6,307 nucleotides of DNA from Bacteroidota bacterium (GTDB lineage: Bacteria > Bacteroidota > Bacteroidia > Bacteroidales > UBA932), in NCBI GenBank assembly GCA_009778375.1, contig WRJW01000141.1, positions 1-6,307 on the forward strand, in the 5' to 3' direction. Under the pieces are notes generated by a model. The model ran no database searches. It was not told the DNA's origin and saw only the letters and a program-made list of their open reading frames with translations. Position 1 is the first letter of the stretch. Every line of letters starts with the position of its first letter. This document shows positions 1 through 5,728 of the stretch, one piece after another. The position numbers and the translations under genes are program-made.

Positions 1-956
1 TCCACATAATACTCCAGCCACTTTGCCTGCTGTTCTTTGATGATATTCCGGCGCAGCAGCGAGGGCAGCGTACATACGGTATCGCCCAATTGTTGGCGGT
101 AGTGTACGATCCAGCGGGCGGCGTAAGCGCCAATATAAGGATGTTGGCCCAAAGTCGCCTGGTCGGCGCTTTTTAGGTCGATGGTGCGCACTAAGTCATA
201 GTCGATTTCGATTTGGGGCTTCATCATCTCAAAACGCGCCTCGTCGATTCCCTCAATTTCCATCAACTGCTCCATAACTACAAATCCGCCCAAACGCTGA
301 CGGTACTGAACAATCTTTTGGGCATAATAGGGGCCAATTCCCCGTATTTTTTGGAGGCGGGAGGTGTCGGCGCTGTTTATTTCTATGAGTTCCCGTTGCA
401 AAGGAGCGGTTAGAGAAGCAGTAACAGGTAGGGCCGTCGCTTTAGGAGGAGTGGCTGGAGAAGCAATAACAGGTTGAGCCGCCTCTTTAGGAGAAGTGGC
501 TGGAAAAGGAGTACCTGAAGAAGGCGCTGCATTAGCACGGCTTGCAGAAGGTTTCTCCGCCTGCGGGGACCGAGTCGGTTCAATACTTATATAGGGCAAT
601 AATTTTTGGTACATCTGCTCCGAAACCGCGTAGGCTCGGCTAAAATCTTCGGCTTTGCGAAACAGGGCTCCGGAGGCTCGATACCGGAGCAACGAGCGCG
701 TTTGGGAGGGAGAAAAACCAAGTTGTACAAAACCTGCTGAATCGAGCGTATTGGGATCAAAATCGAACAAAGCCGCATTTGGTTCATCCGCAGCACGCTC
801 TACGCCAAAATCACCAACCACGCCGGCAGGAAAAGGGAGGCTAATCGGCGCCGGCGCAAACAACGTCCTACCCAATACCACCAACAGCGCCAACACCACA
901 ATCCCCAAGGCGTCCCGCTGCGAACCCTTCCCCCTCCTCTTGCTCCGCGCACACAT
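1..956 (-). CDS. Membrane-anchored helix-hairpin-helix (ComEA-like) protein, 3' end missing
   Basis: The frame is open for 318 codons and leaves the window before a stop. The start is ATG at 956, 12 bases after the rsmI stop, with AAGGA at 970-966 as a plausible ribosome site. The N-terminus is very basic (MCARSKRRGKGSQRD), then a hydrophobic stretch at about residues 16-29 looks like a single membrane anchor, so the rest should face the periplasm. Three HhH-like units follow: a divergent one at residues 63-123, a clear one at 190-249 (KIRGIGPYYAQKIVQYR) and a third at 256-317 (HPYIGAYAARWIVHYR). A Pro/Ala/Thr-rich linker at about 127-188 separates the first unit from the others. HhH units of this type bind DNA backbone non-specifically. 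ComEA uses them as a periplasmic DNA receptor in competence, but that role here is inference. Probably cotranscribed with rsmI. The family call is good; the function is unknown. Confidence 0.85.
   Translation of the reverse strand, partial: MCARSKRRGKGSQRDALGIVVLALLVVLGRTLFAPAPISLPFPAGVVGDFGVERAADEPNAALFDFDPNTLDSAGFVQLGFSPSQTRSLLRYRASGALFRKAEDFSRAYAVSEQMYQKLLPYISIEPTRSPQAEKPSASRANAAPSSGTPFPATSPKEAAQPVIASPATPPKATALPVTASLTAPLQRELIEINSADTSRLQKIRGIGPYYAQKIVQYRQRLGGFVVMEQLMEIEGIDEARFEMMKPQIEIDYDLVRTIDLKSADQATLGQHPYIGAYAARWIVHYRQQLGDTVCTLPSLLRRNIIKEQQAKWLEYYV
414..503 (-). repeat. Two-copy 45-bp tandem repeat in the HhH gene linker
   Basis: Two imperfect, in-frame 45-base units lie head to tail at 459-503 and 414-458. 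They encode PATSPKEAAQPVIAS and PATPPKATALPVTAS (residues 152-166 and 167-181), which share 9 of 15 residues. The unit is Pro/Ala-rich and sits in the probable disordered linker between the first and second HhH units. It is the kind of repeat that changes copy number by slippage or recombination without breaking the frame. Confidence 0.85.
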
Positions 957-968
957 ATATTTTGTTCC

Positions 969-1649
969 TTATTCTTTTCCCGCCACAACCAATACAATTT
1001 CTCCCTTGGGCGGATGTTCCCCATACCACGCCGCCAATTCGCTCAGGCTGCCTCGGCGGTGTTCTTCAAACTTTTTAGAAAGTTCGCGGCAAACGCAGGC
1101 TTGACGCTCCGACCCAAAGAAGAGGGACAAATCTACCAATGTTTTGACCAAACGAAAAGGCGATTCGTAAAAAATTAGCGTCCGTTCTTCTTCCGCTAAA
1201 AATTTAAATTTTTTCTGACGCCCTTTTTTGACCGGCAAAAATCCCTCAAATACAAAACAATCAGCAGGAAAGCCCGAATTGATCAAAGCGGGAACAAAGG
1301 CGGTTGCGCCCGGAAGCGTTTCGACTTCTATACCTCGTTCCAAACAGGTACGCACCAATAAAAACCCCGGATCCGAAATCCCCGGCGTACCCGCATCGCT
1401 GATTAGGGCAATACTTGCGCCAGCCTCTATCCGATCCGCCACCGCCTCCACGCTCTTATGTTCGTTAAATTTATGGTGGGATTGAATGTGGGTATGAATC
1501 TCATAATGCCGGAGCAGGATGGCGCTGGTACGGGTATCTTCGGCCAAAATCAAGTCGACTTCTTTTAAGACGCGCAAGGCCCGCTGGGTAATATCCTCCA
1601 GGTTGCCGATGGGAGTGGGAACTATGTAAAGTTTATGTATCTTTGCCAT
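969..1649 (-). CDS. rsmI: 16S rRNA (cytidine(1402)-2'-O)-methyltransferase RsmI
   Basis: A 226-residue SAM-dependent methyltransferase of the tetrapyrrole-methylase fold. RsmI adds the 2'-O-methyl group to C1402 in the decoding centre of 16S rRNA. Family landmarks are all present: YIVPTPIGNLEDIT at residues 8-21, AEDTRTS at 36-42, SDAGTPGISDPG at 84-95, LPGATAFVPALINSGFP at 112-128, then FEGFLP, FYESPFR and CRELSKKFEE, ending GEIVLVVAGKE. The E. coli protein is about 60 residues longer at the C-terminus; the short form is common in Bacteroidota. The frame stays open upstream to 1784, but that extension reads through the tdk start. ATG at 1649 gives the conserved N-terminus and lies 4 bases after a -7 box; the in-frame ATG at 1664 lies upstream of that box. 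The HhH gene follows after 12 bases. Confidence 0.96.
   Translation of the reverse strand: MAKIHKLYIVPTPIGNLEDITQRALRVLKEVDLILAEDTRTSAILLRHYEIHTHIQSHHKFNEHKSVEAVADRIEAGASIALISDAGTPGISDPGFLLVRTCLERGIEVETLPGATAFVPALINSGFPADCFVFEGFLPVKKGRQKKFKFLAEEERTLIFYESPFRLVKTLVDLSLFFGSERQACVCRELSKKFEEHRRGSLSELAAWYGEHPPKGEIVLVVAGKE
1638..1645 (+). promoter_or_regulatory. Bacteroidota-type -7 box for tdk-alr (TATCTTTG)
   Basis: TATCTTTG matches TAnnTTTG and lies inside the first codons of rsmI on the other strand. Transcription would start near 1650, giving a leader of about 30 bases before the tdk ATG at 1681. No clear TTG is seen at -33. It faces the rsmI box at 1654-1661, so both promoters cannot easily be occupied at once. 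Confidence 0.5.
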
Positions 1650-1653
1650 TCCA

Positions 1654-1661
1654 CAAAGGTA
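1654..1661 (-). promoter_or_regulatory. Bacteroidota-type -7 box for rsmI (TACCTTTG)
   Basis: On the minus strand this reads TACCTTTG, matching TAnnTTTG at all fixed positions. Only four bases (TGGA) separate it from the rsmI ATG, so a start site at the usual distance would fall at or next to the A of the ATG. I see no convincing TTG -33 element at the expected spacing. Motif match seen; promoter activity inferred. Confidence 0.6.
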
Positions 1662-1680
1662 CATAAAATCTGAACCATTT

Positions 1681-2244
1681 ATGTTTGTAGAAAGTTCCAA
1701 CCAAAGAGGATGGATAGAAGTAATCTGCGGATCAATGTTTTCCGGTAAGACCGAAGAGTTGATTCGGAGGCTAAAGCGCGCCAATTTTGCCCGTCAGCGG
1801 GTAGAAATTTTTAAACCCGTGCTCGACGTGCGCTACTCCGTAGAAGAGGTGGTTTCGCACGACGCCCGCACCATCCGTTCTACCCCGGTCGATTCGTCGG
1901 GCAATATTTTACTCCTTACCGGAGAGGTGGATGTGGTAGGAATCGACGAGGCCCAATTTTTTGACGCCCACATTGTTTCTGTGTGCAAAGAATTAGCGGA
2001 CAGAGGTATCCGCGTAGTGGTCGCCGGACTCGACATGGACTATCTGGGTAAACCTTTTGGCCCCATGCCCCTCTTAATGGCTACTGCCGAATACGTAACC
2101 AAGGTACAGGCCATTTGCGTCCATTGCGGCAGCCCGGCCCATCATTCCCACCGACTTACCGCCAACGATCAATTGGTTGTTTTGGGAGAACAGGATACCT
2201 ACGAACCCCTGTGCAGGCATTGTTTTAATAAGATAATTCGATAA
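1681..2244 (+). CDS. tdk: Thymidine kinase (type II)
   Basis: A 187-residue cytosolic kinase that phosphorylates thymidine to dTMP with ATP in pyrimidine salvage. The P-loop is GSMFSGKT at residues 17-24. The Walker B/catalytic segment is DEAQFF at 89-94, with Glu90 as the expected base. GLDMDYLGKPFGPMP at 116-130 is the conserved lid-side motif. A zinc site is formed by Cys146/Cys149 and Cys178/Cys181; the last ligand is Cys, where the E. coli enzyme has His. Length matches the family. There is no in-frame ATG upstream before a stop at 1627-1629, so ATG 1681 is the start; no Shine-Dalgarno is seen. It heads a probable two-gene unit with alr, 5 bases downstream, and diverges from rsmI across a shared promoter region. 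Confidence 0.97.
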   Translation: MFVESSNQRGWIEVICGSMFSGKTEELIRRLKRANFARQRVEIFKPVLDVRYSVEEVVSHDARTIRSTPVDSSGNILLLTGEVDVVGIDEAQFFDAHIVSVCKELADRGIRVVVAGLDMDYLGKPFGPMPLLMATAEYVTKVQAICVHCGSPAHHSHRLTANDQLVVLGEQDTYEPLCRHCFNKIIR

Positions 2245-2249
2245 CATCT

Positions 2250-3338
2250 ATGCTGCAGGTACATTTAGACCACATAAAACATAACCTCGATTATTTTCGT
2301 TCTTTTCTTACACCAACCACCAAGCTCATGGCCTTAGTAAAGGCCAATGGTTACGGCCATGGGGCTATTGGGCTCTCCTTAGCTTTGGAACGACTTCAAT
2401 GGGTCGATGCCCTTGGCGTGGCTTTTCCCTGCGAGGGGATTGAATTGAGAAAAGCAGGAGTTAGCCTCCCCATCACCGTGCTAACTCCCGGTTTTGGAGC
2501 CTTTGGGGAGCTTATCGACTACGACCTCCATCCGGAGATCCATACTTTTGAAGCGCTATTTGCCTATACACAGGCGGCCAAAGAGAAAGGAGGAACAGGG
2601 CTCCCTTTTCATTTGGCCATAGATTCGGGGATGCACCGCGTAGGCTTTGAACCGGCACAGATTCCGGAGCTGATTAAACATCTGAAAAGCAATCATTACG
2701 TTGCGCCCATATCCATCTTTTCCCATTTGGCGGCGGCGGACGAGGCGCAGCACGACGCCTTTACCCAAGGTCAAATCGACCTTTTTGACCGGTTAAGCGC
2801 GCAACTGTGCGACGCCCTGCCTTATCCGGTGATGCGTCATATCTTAAACTCGGCCGGAACAGAGCGTTTTGCCCATGCCCAGTTTGACATGGTTCGTATA
2901 GGAATCGGGATGTACGGAACCAGCGCGGTGGATTCCACCTTGTTGCGCCACCCCTCCTCCTGGCAATGCCCTATTATCCAAATCAAGGAGATCCCTTATG
3001 GAGATACGGTCGGTTATGGACGGCACGGCAAAACCCCAAACGGGCCCAAACGCATTGCTACCCTTCCGTTGGGTTATGCAGACGGAATCGACCGCCGGTT
3101 GAGCAGAGGCGCGGGGCGGTTCTTAGTAAACGGGAAATTAGCCGCCACTATCGGCAATATTTGTATGGATATGTGCATGATAGACGTCAGCGATATGGAC
3201 GCCCGCACAGGCGACACCGTTACGCTGTTTGGAGCCCCTCCCGCCCTTACGGTCCTGGATTGGGCCCAAACGCTGGACACCATATCCTACGAAATCTATA
3301 CCTCTATTGCCCGTCGGGTAGAACGGGCATACCTCTAA
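2250..3338 (+). CDS. alr: Alanine racemase, standalone
   Basis: A 362-residue PLP enzyme that interconverts L- and D-alanine, supplying D-Ala for peptidoglycan. The PLP lysine is Lys31 in ALVKANGYGHGA. The second catalytic base is Tyr276 in LPLGYADG, contributed by the C-terminal beta domain of the partner subunit. HLAIDSGMHRVGF (121-133), SIFSHLAAAD (155-164), MVRIGIGMYG (214-223, Arg216 near the PLP nitrogen) and GNICMDMCMIDVS (302-314) complete the family signature. Length is normal for a single-domain racemase. In many Bacteroides the racemase is fused behind MurF; here no MurF domain precedes it, since the gene starts 5 bases after tdk. Its last 35 bases overlap the end of the convergent DUF1460 gene. 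Confidence 0.96.
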   Translation: MLQVHLDHIKHNLDYFRSFLTPTTKLMALVKANGYGHGAIGLSLALERLQWVDALGVAFPCEGIELRKAGVSLPITVLTPGFGAFGELIDYDLHPEIHTFEALFAYTQAAKEKGGTGLPFHLAIDSGMHRVGFEPAQIPELIKHLKSNHYVAPISIFSHLAAADEAQHDAFTQGQIDLFDRLSAQLCDALPYPVMRHILNSAGTERFAHAQFDMVRIGIGMYGTSAVDSTLLRHPSSWQCPIIQIKEIPYGDTVGYGRHGKTPNGPKRIATLPLGYADGIDRRLSRGAGRFLVNGKLAATIGNICMDMCMIDVSDMDARTGDTVTLFGAPPALTVLDWAQTLDTISYEIYTSIARRVERAYL

Positions 3339-4173
3339 GCACGATGATGCCGGTGTTGGATTTGATGCCGGCGCAATAATCGCGCAAAGATTCGGGATTG
3401 ATGATTACTTTTTTGGCGGTAGACGAAGCGTGTATAAACGTGAGCACGTCGTCTTGCCAGTAAGCAATCCCTATATGCGATATGTCCATGCCCTGCATGG
3501 AGGTGGTAAAACCGATGATGTCGCCGGATCGGATGGCTTGCTCATTTTTACGAATCTCCTCTTTGGGAATATAATAATAATCGCCGCTGTCGTTGATGCG
3601 CGCTTCTACTTGACGCATAAAATCAATCCGGTCGGTATGTCCCTTTAAATGTTTGTAGGAGTCGGGGTGGGTGCTCATAAAAGAGAGTTGCATTTTTAAC
3701 GGCCTCCCCCCCGCTGCTTTAGTCATATCTTCTACCATACCCATCGCCTTGTTGTCGGCAATCCAGTCGCTGGTATAATGGAGGCGGGAGGTGTATCCGT
3801 CTATAACACCTCCGCGATAACGAATTTGCTGCAATTGCCGGCAATACGCCTCAAAGTCCGGAGTTCCCGCCGCTACCACCCGACTCAGGGCTAAACAGGT
3901 TTCCATAAAAGTAGTACAATCCAACTCGTGGAGGTTGACGACCAATTGTTCGGTATCTCCGACTTCCAAAGTGGCTCCCACATAAGGGGTGTTGATAAAA
4001 AAGCGGGCGGTACGAATAATCAAATCGCCGAACTCCGGAGCGTCCGTAGCTTTTACCTGAACAAAATAGTTTTGGGCTATTTGCCGGTCTTGGGGTATAT
4101 CGGCGCCGAGTTGGGCAAACAAATGCCCCCAACACAAAGCCACAGTCCCTACAATCGTAATTTTTTTAATCAT
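3304..4173 (-). CDS. Secreted DUF1460 (N-acetylmuramoyl-L-alanine amidase-like) protein
   Basis: A 289-residue protein with a signal peptide: MIKK, a hydrophobic core to about residue 18, and probable cleavage after FAQ at 21, so it should act in the periplasm. No lipobox cysteine follows. It resembles DUF1460, a cysteine-peptidase-fold family annotated as amidase-like. The candidate catalytic Cys86 is in NLHELDCTTFMET, and His233 is in MDISHIGIAYW; SGDIIGF precedes the His, and IHASS at 247-251 is a further conserved-looking histidine. A role in cleaving or recycling peptidoglycan is family knowledge, not shown here. The start ATG overlaps the holA stop as TAATG, so translation is probably coupled to holA. 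The 3' end runs 35 bases into alr on the other strand. Confidence 0.85.
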   Translation of the reverse strand: MIKKITIVGTVALCWGHLFAQLGADIPQDRQIAQNYFVQVKATDAPEFGDLIIRTARFFINTPYVGATLEVGDTEQLVVNLHELDCTTFMETCLALSRVVAAGTPDFEAYCRQLQQIRYRGGVIDGYTSRLHYTSDWIADNKAMGMVEDMTKAAGGRPLKMQLSFMSTHPDSYKHLKGHTDRIDFMRQVEARINDSGDYYYIPKEEIRKNEQAIRSGDIIGFTTSMQGMDISHIGIAYWQDDVLTFIHASSTAKKVIINPESLRDYCAGIKSNTGIIVLRGMPVLPDGQ

Positions 4174-5225
4174 TACCTTAATATTTTAAATAATAATTCC
4201 TGAAGCAGATCGCCGTCTGTGGCTTCGCCCCGATCGTTGCTTTTGCTGCGTCCATCGTAAGCGCGTAACAACCATATAATTTGCGCCGTTTTGTGTAAGG
4301 GAAAATTTTGGGCTGCCGTTTCGATTTCGTTTAAAAAATAGGGATTCATGCCCAATTTTTGGGCAAGTTCTCCACGGCTTGGTCTGGAGGGACCCTGACA
4401 AAGGGCATGGTATTTTAACAATCGGGCAAAGTGAGAAAAAAGAGCGCCCAATACCACAGGCAGGGGATAAATCTTGGCGTTATCCCCAAAGTAACGCACC
4501 ATCCTGAGCGCCTTGGGCATATCTTTGAACGATATGGCCTTGCATAAGGCAAAAGGACTGTGTTCCTTGCTGATGCCCACGTTTTGTTCAATCAGGTCCG
4601 GGGTAATTTGACGACAATCGGTCGGCAGGGCTACCAACAACTTATCCATCTCCATACTGATTTTGTTAAGGTCCGGGCCCAAATAGTCGGCCAGCATGAG
4701 AGAAGCGTCCGGTGTCATACCAATCTTCATCTCAGATGCATAGCGGCTGATCCAGTCAGCTACTTCTTCTTCCCTTAGCGGAACAGAATCAAGTACCGCC
4801 CCTTTTGTCGAGGCTAACTTAAAAAAAGTCGTGCGCTTATCGACCGTTTTCCCAGGATGGCAGACGACCAACAGGGTGGTTTCGGGCGGATGCTGCAAAT
4901 ATATTTCCAATTCTCTCTCTATACTCTTGATTAACTGTGCTTCCCGTACAATCACCACCCATTTGGGAGCCATCATGGGATAGCGCCTCGCCGTCTCTAC
5001 AATGTATTGTCCTGTTACCTTAGCGTCCGAACCGTAGAGTATCACCTGGTTAAAGTCCCTTTCTTCCGGCGTTAATACATGCTCAGCTATATACCTGTGT
5101 AACTGGTCAATATAATAAGGTTCCTCGCCCATCAGCAGGTAAAAAGGGAGGTACTTTTTGGCCTTTAAATCAGCAAGAATGTTTTTGTACTGACTGAGAC
5201 TCTCTTTTGCGCTTTGTTTTGCCAT
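4173..5225 (-). CDS. holA: DNA polymerase III delta subunit (clamp loader)
   Basis: A 350-residue protein resembling HolA, the clamp-loader subunit that opens the beta sliding clamp. The AAA+-like N-terminal domain begins PFYLLMGEEPYYID (residues 27-40), where an active ATPase would carry a P-loop; delta has lost it, as expected. MMAPKWVVIVREAQ and TTLLVVCHPGKTVDKR are typical of the next strands. LADYLGPDLNKISMEMDKL lies in the middle domain, and the C-terminal collar helices include LGALFSHFARLLKYHAL and KLGMNPYFLNEI. The length is usual for the family. ATG 5225 gives a normal N-terminus and lies 17 bases after a -7 box. The gene leads a coupled pair with the DUF1460 gene. Confidence 0.94.
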   Translation of the reverse strand: MAKQSAKESLSQYKNILADLKAKKYLPFYLLMGEEPYYIDQLHRYIAEHVLTPEERDFNQVILYGSDAKVTGQYIVETARRYPMMAPKWVVIVREAQLIKSIERELEIYLQHPPETTLLVVCHPGKTVDKRTTFFKLASTKGAVLDSVPLREEEVADWISRYASEMKIGMTPDASLMLADYLGPDLNKISMEMDKLLVALPTDCRQITPDLIEQNVGISKEHSPFALCKAISFKDMPKALRMVRYFGDNAKIYPLPVVLGALFSHFARLLKYHALCQGPSRPSRGELAQKLGMNPYFLNEIETAAQNFPLHKTAQIIWLLRAYDGRSKSNDRGEATDGDLLQELLFKILR

Positions 5226-5242
5226 AGAAAAAGGTGGAAAAA

Positions 5243-5250
5243 CAAAGATA
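5243..5250 (-). promoter_or_regulatory. Bacteroidota-type -7 box for holA (TATCTTTG)
   Basis: On the minus strand this reads TATCTTTG, a full TAnnTTTG match, 17 bases before the holA ATG. It lies back to back with the plus-strand box at 5263-5270, with 12 bases between them. No clear -33 TTG is seen. Confidence 0.6.
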
Positions 5251-5262
5251 CGACCTTTTTTT

Positions 5263-5270
5263 TACTTTTG
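5263..5270 (+). promoter_or_regulatory. Bacteroidota-type -7 box for the HsdR_N-like gene (TACTTTTG)
   Basis: TACTTTTG matches TAnnTTTG and is followed by only CAGG before the ATG at 5275. This is the same four-base spacing as at rsmI, so the transcript may begin at or beside the start codon. The box also supports ATG 5275 as the true start. Confidence 0.6.
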
Positions 5271-5274
5271 CAGG

Positions 5275-5676
5275 ATGTTTGACCCGGTAAGACAAAAAGA
5301 GGTAGCCCCTACCCCCGAAGAAGAGGTCCGCCAAACTTTGGTGGCGCATCTGCACACTGTTTGCGGAGCGCCTTACCAATTGATGTCGTGCGAGTACGTA
5401 CTTATAGCGGGACGAAAATCCTACAGGGCAGATTTAGTGCTTTTTGACCGCAAAGGGCGCCCGTTGTTGCTGGCAGAATGTAAAGCGCCCTCCATCCCCA
5501 TAGACCGATCTGTTTTTGAGCAGATTGTTCAATATAACCGTGTGCTCAAAGTACCCTACCTGCTCCTGACCAACGGTACGGACACTTATTTTTGCCGCCA
5601 TAACCCTGTGGAAAACCGTTTGGAGGCATTGAGCCAAATTCCTTCTTACACTGAGATGCTTACACAAAATCGATAA
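5275..5676 (+). CDS. Small standalone HsdR_N-type PD-(D/E)XK protein
   Basis: A 133-residue protein resembling the N-terminal domain of type I restriction enzyme R subunits (the HSDR_N_2 type), but with no helicase or other domain. VAPTPEEEVRQTLVAHL at residues 10-26 is the usual N-terminal helix. The nuclease core is visible: Glu40 in SCEYVLI, Asp53 in YRADLVLFD, and ECKAPS with Glu68 and Lys70. FEQIVQYNRVL and PYLLLTNGTDTYFCR follow. The motif residues are intact, so it could be a nuclease, but no activity is established. Members I recall from Bacteroidota are some 15-20 residues longer at the N-terminus; here no in-frame ATG exists in the 50 bases upstream. It diverges from holA, a pairing I remember from other Bacteroidota genomes. 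A housekeeping DNA role is as likely as defence. Confidence 0.8.
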   Translation: MFDPVRQKEVAPTPEEEVRQTLVAHLHTVCGAPYQLMSCEYVLIAGRKSYRADLVLFDRKGRPLLLAECKAPSIPIDRSVFEQIVQYNRVLKVPYLLLTNGTDTYFCRHNPVENRLEALSQIPSYTEMLTQNR

Positions 5677-5705
5677 AAAACATCCCTCTTTCGGGTAAAA
5701 ATATC

Positions 5706-5713
5706 TACCTTTG
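5706..5713 (+). promoter_or_regulatory. Bacteroidota-type -7 box for the restriction-modification-like gene (TACCTTTG)
   Basis: TACCTTTG matches TAnnTTTG exactly and lies 15 bases before the ATG at 5729, in the 52-base gap after the HsdR_N-like gene. It suggests the downstream gene has its own promoter. No clear -33 element or terminator is seen in the gap. Confidence 0.6.
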
Positions 5714-5728
5714 CGTCAAACAAACAGT

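Larger units (their letters stand above)
1632..1667. repeat. 14-bp inverted repeat holding both divergent -7 boxes
   Basis: The left arm 1632-1645 (TTTATGTATCTTTG) and right arm 1654-1667 (CAAAGGTACATAAA) are complementary at 13 of 14 positions around an 8-base centre. Each arm contains the -7 box of one of the two divergent units. The symmetry runs six bases beyond the boxes on the outer side, so it is more than two boxes happening to face each other. It could be an operator for a dimeric regulator, or simply a symmetrical promoter pair. Confidence 0.75.

Noticed and set aside
655..1104. A 149-codon open frame on the plus strand.
   Set aside because: It lies antisense across the HhH gene and the end of rsmI, both well supported, and its product is low-complexity with no recognisable domain.
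1650..1784. Upstream extension of the rsmI frame by 45 codons.
   Set aside because: It would overlap the first third of tdk antisense, the residues match no RsmI N-terminus, and the -7 box lies downstream of it.
3308..3329. 7-bp stem with an 8-base loop as an intrinsic terminator for alr or the DUF1460 gene.
   Set aside because: The stem is short, has no T-run on either side and lies inside both coding ends; kept only as an observation.
2966..3379. A 137-codon open frame on the plus strand within alr.
   Set aside because: It is out of frame with a clearly conserved alr, and the product is Arg/Pro/Tyr-rich with no recognisable motif.
3851..4135. A 94-codon open frame on the minus strand in a second frame of the DUF1460 gene.
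   Set aside because: It overlaps the signal peptide and the catalytic-Cys region of the well-supported gene and shows no domain.
5677..5728. Possible terminator or attachment site in the gap before the restriction-like gene.
   Set aside because: No stem-loop with a T-run and no paired repeat can be found within the window; only the -7 box is supported.
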